A DNA stretch of 64,000 nt from Cephalotus follicularis (GCA_001972305.1 BDDD01005030.1:1-64000), one strand, 5' to 3'; numbered from the stretch's first letter, positions 11,680-23,165 are shown. Translations and numbers: made by a program. The notes: generated from the sequence alone by a model not told the origin.

Positions 11680-12021
11680 CTATAAAATCATAATATGAGC
11701 GCCAGAAATTTTCCATTTTCCATTTGGTTTTTCACTATTAACAGTAGTTAATCTTTCTTTGGTTTTTTTAAAGAATTGTGTATGTACCAATCCTTCTTGA
11801 ATACAATTTAATTGGGCCCCTGAATTTACTTAGGTTGTTGTTTGTATTTTAAATGGATTATGGATTACAATAGAATTGTTGATGTGCCATTGATGATAAG
11901 TAATGTGTTCAATTAAATTGATGAATTTAGTGGATGCTTCTTCTTGAATATCCAAATTTTCTTGTTGTTCTTTTTTCAGAGGACGAAGATAATGAGTGTA
12001 TTCATAAAAGTAATTGTTCAA
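11680..12021 (-). pseudogene. Pararetrovirus polyprotein remnant with protease-like motif
   Basis: One minus-strand frame from 12021 to a stop at 11680, with one internal stop near 11827-11829. The part after that stop reads SGAQLNCIQEGL and then KISGAHI. This is the pattern of a caulimovirid aspartic protease just after its active site, and the active-site Asp position appears changed. The upstream part is lysine/glutamine-rich, as expected between capsid and protease. It lies opposite in orientation to 227-766, so the integrant is rearranged. It is clearly inactive. Confidence 0.5.
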
Positions 12022-12840
12022 GATAAGTGATTTGTGATTTCGTTTTTTGTTTGAATTTTGCTAATTCCTGTTTTGTTTGTTTGATTTCTTTTTATAAGTC
12101 TTGTAAGAGAATAGAAGCATTGCAATTTACTGTAATTACAATCTTGAATTTTATATATATATATATATATGCATTTTAGGTTGAGAAACTCTACCTGACA
12201 ATTAGAAGTTTTAGTGGAGGAAATTTATTACAAATTAGAGATTGGACTCAAATCCAAAGTTTCCTCATGTTGAGCTTCAACTAGTGATGTGTTTGTAGAT
12301 GTAGAAACAAGTTTAATCTTCCTTCAATGATTGTTAACTGGTGTGGCAAAGAAAGAGGAGAATGAGAATTTGTTTGGTGTTTTGGTGCTTTTGTAGAGAG
12401 GTGTTGAGAGAGAAAGAGATGTTAAGTTAGAGAGAGAGAGAGAGAGAGGTAGAGACTGGTAGGGAGAGAGGGTGTTAGGGTCGGTTTTAAAGAACAATGA
12501 AGTGGCCCACAATGATTCCGATAAGTGGAAATAATAACTGTGGCCCAACAATCCGATACTCAATCTAATATCTCTCTATTGTGAGCATACTCAATCAATA
12601 TAATAACAAGCATAAATGCCCCGATCCAGTCAATCATCTAATAAAGTCAATATCAATTCAATATAATGATAAATAGTATGCTAAAATAAATATAGGGGTT
12701 TTAAGGTCGATGCATGTAAACTTAAATTACATAAAAAGATAATTTTATCCTTCATAATATAATTCTTTAGCTGTTCCTACTTAATCTACATTTACTTTCC
12801 TAATAAAAACCCATTTTTAGACAAAACTATATTATTTTTT
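12022..12840. other. Non-coding region with simple repeats
   Basis: Possible further pararetrovirus-derived sequence on the minus strand up to about 12350. It contains a TA run at about 12155-12170 and a GA run at 12429-12447. After 12480 the sequence is ordinary AT-rich DNA. No supported gene. Confidence 0.5.
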
Positions 12841-13108
12841 AGGTAAAATATAAAAAACCCCTCGAGATTTAAACTCGCTAACATTATTACATATAGCTCA
12901 TTGAATTACAATTTATGCTAATAACAAAGAAGGTTAATCCTTAAACGGACTCAAACCTGAGGGGGTTAATCGTTAAACGGACTCAAATATCAGGGAGTTA
13001 ATTGTCAAACGGACTCAAACCTGATGAGGGGTTTTTGTAATATTTGAAAACAAAGGGAGCAAATTATTAATGAGTCCAAACCTCATGGGAGTTTTTATAT
13101 TTTACCCT
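12841..13108. mobile_element. Inverted-repeat (MITE-like) element with internal tandem repeats
   Basis: The ends are inverted repeats of about 36 bp. The left end reads GGTAAAATATAAAAAACCCC and the right end is its near complement (GGGAGTTTTTATATTTTACCC). Inside are three or more imperfect copies of a roughly 30-bp unit containing TTAAACGGACTCAAA (12930-13025). It has no coding capacity. I could not find a convincing target duplication, so the superfamily is open. Confidence 0.6.
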
Positions 13109-14160
13109 TATTTTAATTTTGTATCCACTCTCCTCACAATGTCTATTTTGTCTATTCTTGTCTCTCTCTCTCTAACTCACGGTTCTCCCATCTCTCTCTC
13201 TCTCAGTCTCGGTTCTCTTCCTATATCCCTCTCTTTTTTCTTTCTTTTATTTTTAACTCCTCTTCTATTTTTGTTTTTTTAGTTTTATTCTTTTACGTAA
13301 AAAAAAAGAGGATAAAACCACCGTAAAAAGTGGTTGTTTCTACAAGATCCTAACCTAGGGTGGTAAATAAGAACGATTTGGAGTTGATTGGTGGTGTCGG
13401 TGATGGAGACAAGTCAAGGGTGGCGGCGGCGCGTTCTCTACCCATCTCCCTTTCATTTTCTCTTATTTTTTTGTTTTTGTTATTTTATTTTTATATACTG
13501 ATTTATTTAAATCTCTCTTCTTTGTGTGTGTATTTATGGTTGTTTTGGTGTTTGAGTTTAGAGGTGGTAATGGTTGTGTGTTTTAGTGTAGGAGGTGGGT
13601 ATTGGGTGGTTGATTTGGGCATTGTGAATTTGTGGGTTGTTTGAAGGGGTCGAAGGTTTGGGGGTGTTGTTAGGAGGTTTGTGTGTGGGTTGGATTTTTA
13701 GTATGGGAAACTGTTTGTTGTAGTTGGTGTGTTGGTATTTGGAGGTTACGCTGACTTTGGTGACACATTGTCTTGTCGGTTATATGGCAAGGGATGACGA
13801 TAATTGATTTAAAGGTGTGGGCCAAACCTAGTGTAAAACTAACTTAAGAAGTATTTTATAAAAGATGAAATTGTCTTTTTATATAATTTGGGTAGACTAA
13901 TCGTGGATGGGGGGATATGTGCTCTCGCAATATCATCTCACTAAAAATATCCTAAACAAAACCCAACAAAAAATGTGGATTTAAATAACTCAAATCCAAA
14001 TCTAATTCCTAAATCTTAAATTAATTCACCTAAACCAAATGGAGCCTCGTTTTATTTGAGCAATAAAATTTTTTGATATTAGAATTTTATGATATGTTTA
14101 CAACTATGATTTATTACTTGTAATAAATTATTAATACGTTAATTATTGTATTTAAGTAAT
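13109..14160. other. Gene-free AT/GT-rich region
   Basis: It contains CT-rich microsatellite tracts (about 13157-13206), a T-rich run and a long GT-rich stretch (about 13520-13760). The short open frames are low-complexity and have no recognisable domain. Nothing is supported as a gene. Confidence 0.5.
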
Positions 14161-16560
14161 GAGTAATTGAACCTGACGAATTCTAAACCCTTAGGACCTC
14201 TATATCATCTGAAAATGAGCTGAGAAAGAGTGTTAGAAACACTTGAGATTGACAGAATTGCTGGAATTGTTTGAGAGCTTGCATTGGAGGGTTTGGAGTT
14301 TGAAGCTCAAAGTAAGAACTTGGGATCCTTGATCATTCCTAGTAAGTTCGAATTCTAACTCCCTGTGTTGTTGTAAGCTGACAGTGAGATTAGGAGAATG
14401 TTTAATCTTCTGTAATATGATTGGTTAACATCTTCTAAGATTATGGAATTTATATGGAATGTAGCGCTTAGCTCAAGTAAATGAGTAGGTAACCTCTAGA
14501 TGGATTAGAAGGTGTTGTTAGTTCTATAATAAACTACTGAATTCCTCATGAATATGCATATACACCTACTGTTCACAAAGAGAATTTGAATTGAGATAGT
14601 TGATAAGTGCATAAGAGGTGGTAACAAGGAAGTTGATATAAAGCTTAATGAATTATTGACTTAAGCTACTGATTGAAATGGTTATGAGAATCACTGAATC
14701 TACTGTTACTGTTGCATGTATCCATAAACATGCATGTATAGATTGAACCTGCTAAGATTAAAGAATTGTTGGTGGAAAGCTTGGAAACAGGCTTGGAAAC
14801 TTTAAAGAGAAAGATCACATAATTGATCTTGGGATAGCAAATTGAGGTAGGGGTAGTGTTATGTTTTGGAAGATATGATCATGCATTACATGTATGTTAA
14901 TTTCTACTTGCATTGAACTGATTTGGCATTGAATTGCACTACACATAAACTGTTCTGCCTGCATTTCTGGGCAAAACCAGTCGACTGCCATTGAAAGCAG
15001 TCGACTACTCAACCCAACAGTCGGCTGGTTCTTGAGGGCAGTCGACTGTTCTGGGCAGAAATTGCACAACATCAACTGAATTGCTACTGTTTTGCATTGT
15101 TATTGATTTGTATGTGTTACCATTATAAGGTACATACTGTTTGATGTTAGTTAATATCATTACTACTGATATTTCACTGATCGAACGAATTATGTGCTAT
15201 ATGCACAATTTATGGCTTAAACACCATTTCAAGTGAATGCTATGAATTATAAAAACTACTGTTTTAGTTTAATGTTACTGCATATACTACTTATGTTAGT
15301 ATATACATACTGATTGATGTATTAACATCCTTATTTACTGATATTTCAATAATCGAACAAGATATGTGCTATATGCACAAATTATGGTTTTAAACACCAC
15401 TTTCAATGAAAGTTATTATCTACAAGAACTACTGTTTGATTAATGTTACCATATATGCTACTTATGTTAGTATATACCTACTGTTTGGTGCTATTAACAC
15501 CACTACTACTGATAGTTTCAAGATTAAAACCATTTATGGGACTTGAGCCCAAAGTCATGATAATGTAGTATCATTTTCAAAAGAACGGTTATTGTTAAAA
15601 GAACTACTGATTTCCTCCACATGAGAGGTACCTACTGTTTTGTTTCCTCATCTGGAAACCCCTACTGTACTGATATCGTTTCCTCACATGAGATGCACGA
15701 TTACTGAACTGTTTTATGTTTCTAAAGAAAACATTCGATATTGCATATAAATTATATATGTAATATTACTACTGATTGTACTGATTGAATTGATTGTCTA
15801 TGCTTACTGCCATAGTTCGGTGATGGAGGTTATCACTGACTATGGATGTGATTCTGGGTGCCAGGAGTTGGCCAGAGTATCACCTACTGTCTGCACTTGC
15901 AGAATTACTGTTAAACTACCCGCCAACACTGGTAGTAGCTGATACCTTTTCTATCATTCTCGGAGTGTAGGGTGATAGTTAGGTGGTGCACAGTTGGGGG
16001 CTAGGAGTTAGCGACATGTGACACCCAAACGACTGATTGAATTGATTGTACCCTTGTGCGGTATTATTGCATATGAACTGTTTATGGCCACTTGGCATGA
16101 TTGCTCGTATATTGGCTATTTAAATGTTATTTTGATATAAACTGTCATACATATTGCATTCATATATTCCTCAGCATACATTATCTTCCTGCTTAGCCAA
16201 GTGAGGACAACGGCTAACCCCTACCATTACAGATTGAGCAAGGACATTCGGAACCTATTGCTGAAGCTTTGGAAAGCTTCTGTTTACCTTTTAAGGTTGT
16301 TATTTCATTTAATGTATTGTAATGAACGAATGAATCATACCTCTTTTTCTTGTTGTATTCCTTATGTTAAGGATGATTTTGATTTGTACTCGCACGTAGT
16401 ATGGGATGCGTGCGAACGACTTGTATTTTATATGTTCCGGCTCTTTGACTGCTTCCGCATATTGTTATATATTGTTAAATGAAATGCTGGAATGTATGTT
16501 TAATACTGATATCACCACATATGCTGGTCAAAGAAGGTATTGAAATAACGGGGTGTGACA
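14160..16560 (+). mobile_element. LTR (solo or truncated), Tekay-type
   Basis: The right end reads AACGGGGTGTGACA, a typical Tekay/Del LTR terminus. No methionine primer site follows, so this is a solo or truncated LTR and not a 5' LTR in place. It contains a cluster of CAGTCGACTG-like palindromes at about 14977-15052. It also holds a roughly 172-bp tandem repeat (15110-15550) sharing TATGTGCTATATGCACAA. I could not fix the left edge. The right edge butts directly onto a cut Tat LTR at 16561. Confidence 0.55.
15110..15550. repeat. About 172-bp tandem repeat inside the LTR
   Basis: Blocks containing TATGTGCTATATGCACAA (15191 and 15363) and CTACTTATGTTAGTATATAC recur with a period of about 172 bp. 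A third partial unit follows. The copies are diverged. Confidence 0.65.
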
Positions 16561-16954
16561 GTGTGTGCTTAAGATGTCAGGTCCTCTTTAGACCGAGGAC
16601 GAAACCAGTTTAAATATGTCCAAGGAGGAGGTCCTCAATTTCTGTGTAGTGGAGGGCATCCCTCCTGTTCCATGTCTGATAGATAGCTTGGGCCGTGGAA
16701 GTCCTCGGCCCCGACACCTTGGATGTGGTCTTCTGACTCAAAGTCCGAGGAGTGTCCTCGGACTTGAGGTCTCAGTATGTTCTCTTCAAAAAAAAAATAA
16801 TGGTCCTCGGCTTTGGATCCGAGGAGGACGTTCTTTGCCATGTGTGCGTTCCTCGGCACGGCCTATTGACAAGCTTCTAATCCCTCTTGGACAACTGGTC
16901 ATGTCCCCAGTGGACACGTGTCCTTCTTATTATAAACAAAATTTCCCCCCATCA
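16561..16954 (-). repeat. Truncated 3' LTR of the Tat element
   Basis: It aligns with about 24514-24897 of the other LTR, for example 'GTCCGAGGAGTGTCCTCGGA' in both, and ends CCATCA like it. The counterpart of 24001-24513 is missing on this side. It is replaced by the LTR end at 16560, so this is a junction of truncation or of insertion followed by loss. Confidence 0.8.
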
Positions 16955-16966
16955 TATGCCCCCCTG
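16955..16966 (-). other. Polypurine tract of the Tat element
   Basis: The minus strand reads CAGGGGGGCATA directly before the LTR (which starts TGATGG). This is the expected place and composition. Confidence 0.7.
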
Positions 16967-17380
16967 GTCCTTGTTCTCTGACCTTGGTCAGAGGTGGAGG
17001 ATCAGAGTTGAGAGCCGTGGCCCGGGCAAGACTCCTCTGCAGTATTTCCTGTTAGCTTTTCCTTGTATAAATGGGCTGAGGCTGAGAGTGTTGCCTTTGT
17101 TGTTCCTCTGACACATAACCTAGTCTGCTTGAACCGAGGACTAAAGACTGCCCTTTGGTCTGTCTTCACTGTCATTAAGAGGCCTCGAGTTGTGAACCGT
17201 CATGATTAGCCTTTAAGTTGCGTATTGAGTACGCATCACACGTGGCGTGCACAGAACAATTCCCGCCTCTGCCTTTTCGTTTCCCGCGCCTGTCTCTTCA
17301 TTTCCCACGCCTGATTTGACGGTCCATTCCCAACTGCTGGATCTGCGCGATGTGGAGGGCCAGGATCCGAGATGGGGGTC

Positions 17381-17388
17381 TATAAAAG
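17381..17388 (+). promoter_or_regulatory. TATA box of the antisense gene
   Basis: TATAAAAG lies about 210 bp before the ATG at 17593, followed by a CT-rich stretch typical of plant transcript starts and 5' leaders. It is on the strand opposite to the retrotransposon's own transcript, so the gene has its own promoter. Confidence 0.6.
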
Positions 17389-17592
17389 CTTTCATTCTTC
17401 TCACAGCACAACTTTCGCTTCTTCAACCTTTAGAACTCACAGTATTTTTGAGAGCCTAAATCTGCAGTGTCTTCAATACCTTATTCCAACCCTTCGAATC
17501 AAAATCCTTGGTAAGTTTCTGCCAACTCTTTCTCTTTGTTTTCCCAGATCGTTTTCTTCTTTGGTGATTTCTTTTTCTTCACTTTTTAACTA

Positions 17593-20047
17593 ATGGCCAG
17601 TCAAGAACAGTCTAGTGGGTCTTCTTCTACTCCTTCTCCCCTGTCTGTCGAGCCTTTGGCCATGGTGGTTCCCACCGCCGAAAGGCCACTAGGTGTTGAG
17701 GGTTCTCTAGGGGCTGGGGTGGGTGACCCTGATGCACCCACTGCAGAGGCCAATCCTCAATCTGATGACTGTGTTTTTGGTGTGAGCACCCTCAGCCAAG
17801 CCGAGGTAAAAAGACTCTCTAGAAAGTATCACTTCCCTCGTGGGTTGACCTACTGTCTTCCCAAGGATCCTCGAATAGTTACCGAGAGCCGAGAAGGTCT
17901 CTTTGTGATCTTCGAAGGGGCTCTTTCCCACGGTCTGAGGGTCCCAGTTCCCTCCTTTGCCATCTCGGTCTTAGTTAGCTTTAGTCTTCATCCCTCACTT
18001 CTTCAACCTCAGTCTTGGGGCTTCATGATAGGCTTCCTAGTCAAGTGCATAGAGTCCAAGATTGAAGTGACTGTGAATCTTTTCAAAGAGTTTCACGTCA
18101 TCTCGGCCACCTCCAAAACGATCGGGTATTTTTTCAAGTCCCGTTCTGGGGTGAAAAAACTTCTTCTCAACCCTACCCAGTCCATAAAAAACTGGATGAG
18201 GAAGTATTTCCTAATAAAGGAATTTGAAGGGTTTACTCCCTCTCCCTGGTGCAACTCCTTGGATGTTAAATCTCTGAACAAAAAATCTCGCCTGACCTCG
18301 GCTGAGAAGATAGGTCTTAGTAAACTCCTGGCCCTTGAGCCAGAGGATGTGAACTCCACCATTAGCGAGGATCGCCTGGTCCAGGCAGGACTGAGTGTGG
18401 TCCTCGGACAGGGATCCTCCTCGGACGGATCCGAGGTTGACGTTTCAGAGGGAGAGGGAGAGCAAGATAGTCCTCTGCCCCCAATGTCGGAACAAAATTG
18501 TATAAAACCCTTGTCTACTCCGTTCTTTCTGTTAATGCTATTTTCTTCGATTTTCACCTTTTTTTTGATCTCTGATTCTGACTCTCTTGTCTTCTTTCAG
18601 CTATGGCTCCTCGCCGAGATCTCTCTGCCATCATCAAGGTCACTGATCAGAGGAAGGCCCCTGTGCCTACTGGACCAAAACCTAAGGGGAAGGCCCCTGT
18701 GGCCGAGGTGCCAAGGCCACAGGCCAAGACTCCTCCTCCTCCTAGGGTGCCTGTTTCTGAGAAGAGGAAAGAAACAGGCAAAAGGGTAGCAGACAACGCC
18801 CCCTCCACTGAGCACGCTCCTCTGGACAAAAGGAGTAGGAAGGGGAAGGCCGTGGACGGGACCGAGAAGGTGCGGGAGGTCGAGGACATCGCTGCCCTCG
18901 GATCAAGCTCCCAGGACCCAATCATCATTCCTCCAACTAGGGGGGTGGACGAGCTGCTCAATGAATTCGAGGGCATGGACTGCCACCATCTAAACCTCAA
19001 TGGTCCTGGAGTCCCCCAAGCAGTCAGTCGGCTGGTCTTCTTTCCCATGGAGATGGAGGCAAGGCAGAGGTGGTCCAACGAGGAGTTGGTGACCAACTGT
19101 CTGAGGAGTCACTTGAGGGTAAATGATCTCTTTCTTAATTGCCTTGATTTTTCTTGTGTTATGGTTCTTGATGATGTCTAACATTTGTACTCCTCTGACA
19201 GTCTCTGAACAACACTCAACTGCTTGTGGACAACTTCTCGGCAGTGATAGCTAGGGACAGAGAGCTGAGGTCGAGCATGGCCACCTTGGAAGAAACTGCT
19301 CGCTCGGCCCAAGCTCAACTGAACGAGGTTCTCAAGGTTCAGGAGTCCTTGGCCGAGGAGAAGAAGCAAGCGGTTGAGGACTTGGAGGAGGAGAGGGCCG
19401 AGAGGAAGGGGCTGGAGGCCAAGCTGAAACGGGCCGAGGAGAAAATTGATGATCTGGTAGCTCGGCTTGAGTGGCAGCAGAGGAAAGAGAAAGAGCAGCT
19501 AAGGAGAGAACAACACCAGGCCGTGGCCGACTTCAAGAACTCGGAGGAGTTCAAGGAGTTGATAAGGTCCTTCGTGGAGGAGTTCAAGAGCTCGGATGAG
19601 TTCGACGAAGCAGTGTTCTTAGAGGCTGCCGAGTACTTTCGTCGGGGCTTCTATGCATGTAGGAACTGGGTCTCTTCTCTGCAGCCCGAGTTCTTACTGG
19701 ATGAAGTGGTGTATTGTCCCTCTGCCAATGCATTTGACTTCTATCCAGAGGGAATTGATACAGTGGAGGAGAGAGTCCGTCAGAGGTTGGATGAAAGAAC
19801 CTCGCCTGCTTTGGTGGATGATCTGGCAACTCCTACTTCTCCTGAAGTGGTTATTCTCGCTGCTGATCCTGCTGCTGCCTCCTCGGACCCTGCATTAGAC
19901 TCCTCGGCTCTTCCTTCTTCTTCTGCTTCAGAGGACCCCTTTGCTGGCCTGGGAGATCCTCCTCTTCCTTCTGTTGCAGCCTTCTTTGCTCCTCCACCTC
20001 CTCCTGAAGATCCTCCTTCAGAGCACGATGATGCTCCTCAGCCTTAG
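17593..20047 (+). CDS. Antisense ORF of the Tat element, Transposase_28-like plus coiled coil (3 exons)
   Basis: Best model: exons 17593-18499, 18601-19118 and 19202-20047, 757 codons including the stop. Both introns are GT-AG and short, with T-rich acceptors (TTCTTTCAG, CTCTGACAG). All junction phases fit and the total divides by three. Residues about 70-220 resemble the plant 'putative gypsy type transposon' domain (Pfam Transposase_28), with ALSHGLRVPVPSFA and WMRKYFLIKEFEG. The middle is basic and proline-rich. Residues about 480-580 form a Glu/Lys/Arg-rich coiled coil, followed by an acidic segment and a Pro/Ser-rich tail. The function in Tat elements is unknown. It is open while the element's pol is broken. 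The first donor (ATT|GTATAA) is the least certain site. Confidence 0.8.
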
Positions 20048-20108
20048 TTTTTTGGCTTTTATCTTGTAATAGCCTTTAGTCTTTTTCCTTGTAATCTTTT
20101 TGGATATT

Positions 20109-20114
20109 AATAAA
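20109..20114 (+). terminator. Polyadenylation signal of the antisense gene
   Basis: AATAAA lies about 60 bp past the stop codon at 20045-20047, in a T-rich context. It lies before the end of the convergent pol frame at 20479, so the two transcripts face each other with about 430 bp between coding ends. Confidence 0.6.
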
Positions 20115-20478
20115 GGAATCTCTTGCTTCATTCTCTGATCTTGGCTTTGAATTTTTCTTCTATGTTGTGATTGATCTCTGCATGCTTGTACTGTTAACAA
20201 TTCCCTTGGGAATTTTGTCTTCAAAGTGACCTCTGACTTCTCGCACAAATGAGCACTTGAGAATTAGCCTCCGTAAGGCTTAGGAAGCTTTAGATCCCTA
20301 AGTGCCCCCTTGGGGGCATGGTCCGAGATGCTTAGCTTGAGACTGAGGGAACTGATCGGTGGCTGTTCAGAGGTTTGAGGACTTGAACATTGGACCTCCG
20401 GTCCCTTGCAAACTTGGAACTATAATGTTGAACACAAATCTTGAAAAAAATTCGGACTTCATTAAAAATATCTTACAA

Positions 20479-21714
20479 TTATTGATAATACTTCCTCAGA
20501 TGCTCGGCATTCCAAGCTCTGGCAATCTCCCTACCCCCCAAAGTTTCAAGTTTGAATGTTCCTGGGCGGAGGACCCTTTTGATCTTGTAAGGCCCTTCCA
20601 AGGCAGGGGCTAGTTTTCCTCTGGTACCCGTAGGATCTGCAACGGCTGAGTTGCGTAGGACTAAATCTCCTTGCCTTAGTGGTCTTGGGCTTACTTTCTT
20701 GTTGTAGTAACGGCTTACCCTCTGCTGATAGGCTGCGACTCTGATTGCAGCTTTATCTCTGAGCTCTTCAACTAGGTCGAGGAGGCATCTCAGCCCTTCT
20801 TCATTGTTGTCCTCAGTAAAATGCACCACTCTTGGTGATTGTACTCCAACCTCTACTGGTATCATAGCATCTGTCCCAAAACAAAGCCTGTATGGGGACT
20901 CTCCGGTGGTAGTCCGAGGAGTGGTTCTATATGCCCATAGCACACTTGGTAGTTCCTCGGTCCACCTTCCCTTGCTATCTTCTAAGCGCTTTTTCAAGCC
21001 TGAGATGATTTCTCTGTTGATCACCTCGGCTTGGCCATTACTTTGAGGGTAGGCTACTGAGGCAAGCCTATGCTCTATCCTCCATTCTTTGCAAAAGTCT
21101 CAGAAGGCTTGGCAATCAAACTGCTTACCATTATCGATGATAATTGTCCTTGGAACTCCGAATCTGCAGATGATTGACTTCCACACAAAGCTTTCTGTGT
21201 TCTTCTCTGTAATTGTGGCCAAGGGTTCTGCTTCTACCCACTTAGTGAAGTAATCAACTGCTACAATGAGAAACTTCCTCTGGCCTGTTGCCATAGGTAA
21301 TGGTCCGACGAAGTCCATTCCCCACTGTGCGAAGGGCCACGGGGCCGTTATTGATGTCAGAGGTTGAGAAGGCCTTCTACTTATGTTGGCGTTCCTCTGA
21401 CACTTGTCACACTTCCTCACTAAGTTTATTGCATCTTGATGCATGGTCGGCCAGTAGTAACCTTGCCTTAGCAACTTGTGAGACAAAGTCCTGCCCCCTG
21501 TGTGATTGCCACAAATTCCTTCATGAACTTCCCTTAGAGCATAATCGGCCTCTGAGGGGTTCAAGCATCTAGCCAAGGAAATGAGAAAGACCTTTTGTAA
21601 AGGATCCCATCTCGGAATTGGAACCTGTTTGCTCTGTAAACCAGTTTTCTCGCCTCTACGGGGTCCTCTGGTAGGATCCCTTCCCTTAGCCAAATAATAA
21701 AGGGAGTCATCCAA
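20479..21714 (-). pseudogene. Integrase (Tat)
   Basis: The zinc-binding HHCC domain is near 21480-21590 (HEGICGNHTGGRTLSHKL, then C-x2-C in RKCDKCQ). The catalytic core has GMDFVGPLP and IIIDNGKQFD, which bear the two aspartates. After a TGA stop near 21100 it continues with YPQSNGQAEVINR, holding the glutamate. The C-terminal part (20479-20900) has the GDLVLRN and LAPALEGPYKI motifs. The frame differs from the RNase H piece just upstream, so there is one frameshift plus one nonsense codon. Confidence 0.88.
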
Positions 21715-22016
21715 CTTGGCTCCTTTGGAACATCTATGTCCATTACTTCTGCTTCCGAGATGGTCGGACGATCCAGGTAGTCAACTAGTACAGTTTGATT
21801 TTTCTCCAGCTCCTCTGTCGTTGCTAGTTTTGATAGCTGGCCTGCTCGTACGTTCTCAGCTCTGGGTACTTTCACAATTCTCAAAACTTCGAAGGCTGAC
21901 TTCACGCCCTGGAAATGGGATAAGTATTTCATCATAAGGTCTTCTCTGGCCTCATACTCCCCATTCGCCAAACCAACCACTAGCTGAGAATCACTTGAGG
22001 CTTCAATCCTCTGCAC
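21561..22016 (-). pseudogene. RNase H C-terminal fragment and spacer (Tat)
   Basis: It starts abruptly with VQRIEASSDSQLVVGLANG, the late part of an RNase H domain with its conserved SDSQLV motif. It continues into the linker before integrase (KLATTEELEK, DGILYKRS). The RNase H start and the rest of the region present in related elements are missing at 22017, where RT sequence ending VQRPV joins directly through a TAG. Confidence 0.8.
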
Positions 22017-23027
22017 CTACACTGGCCTTTGAACTTTTTCCTCTTCTCTGACTAGCACTGCACTCACTGCGCCAGAGGTGGCCGCAAGGTACAAATACAA
22101 GTCTTCTCCATCCTTAGGTTTTGAGATCAGAGGAGGAGAAACCAAGTATTCCTTCAACTTGTCAACGGCTGCTTGACAGTCGTCGGACCACGAGAATCCC
22201 TTGGGATCTCTAAGTATTTTGAAGAAGGGAAGGCACTTCTCTGCTGACTTGGACACAAACCTACTCAGGACTGCAATCTTCCAATTTAATCTCTGGACAT
22301 CCCTGATGGTTTGAGGTGGCCTCATGTTTTGTATTGCCGAGATCTTCTCTGGGTTGGCCTCTATTCCTCTGCTGGAGACCATAAATCCGAGGAACTTTCC
22401 CGAGGTGACTCCAAACGTGCACTTGGATGGATTGAGCTTCATGTTATACTTTCTCAACACCTCAAACGTCTCCTCCAAGTCTTTTACGTGGGGACTTCTG
22501 GCTGGGGTTTTGACGAGCATATCGTCTATATATACCTCCATGTTCTTCCCAATTTGAGGTTCAAAAATCTTGTTGACCAGGCGCTGGTAGGTGGCCCCTG
22601 CATTCTTCAAGCCAAAAGGCATAACCTTGTAGCAATACATCCCTCGGTCTGTTATGAATGCTGTCTTGTCCTCATCTGGCTTGTACATGAGGATTTGATT
22701 GTATCCCGAGTAAGCGTCCAAGAAGCTCAATATTCTATAACCCGAGGTTGCGTCTACCAGCTGGTCTATCTTCGGGAGAGGGAAGTTATCCTTTGGGCAG
22801 GCTTTATTGAGGTCTGTGAAGTCTATGCACATCCTCCATTCACCATTTGCTTTTTTGACCAGCACCGGATTTGCTAGCCAGTCCGAGTAGTGCACTTCTC
22901 TGATAAAACCTGCCTGCAATAACTTGCTCACCTCCTCGGCTATTGCTTGTTGCCTTTCAGGGGCACAATTCCTCTTCTTTTGTCTGATCGGGGGCCTGGC
23001 TGGGTCTACACTTAGCTTGTGAACCAT
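22017..23027 (-). pseudogene. Reverse transcriptase (Tat)
   Basis: About 336 residues of RT with WRMCIDFTDLNKACPKD, FLDAYSGYNQI, KVMPFGLKNAGATYQRLV, the catalytic YIDD of VYIDDMLVK and the FLGFMVSSRGIEANPEK thumb region. These are typical of the Athila/Tat branch. It is open in one frame with the piece downstream, apart from the junction TAG. The upstream stretch to 23166 is in the same frame, with a TAG after QMPIE. Confidence 0.9.
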
Positions 23028-23165
23028 TACACTTGGATTGATGCCAGGGACCTCCTCTGCCGACCATGCAAAGACATCTTTATTATCTCGGAGGAATGTT
23101 ATTAATTCCCCCTTCTCCGCCTCTCCAAGTTGTGATCCAACTTGGAGTACTCTCTCTGTGTTGCC

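Noticed and set aside
13070..13644. Two short open frames with Ser/Leu-rich and hydrophobic content
   Set aside because: They arise from CT- and T-rich tracts, with no conserved domain and no splice or promoter context.
18093..19096. Minus-strand open frames opposite the antisense Tat gene
   Set aside because: They are shadows of the plus-strand exons. The plus strand has promoter, splice phases, recognisable domain and poly(A) signal.
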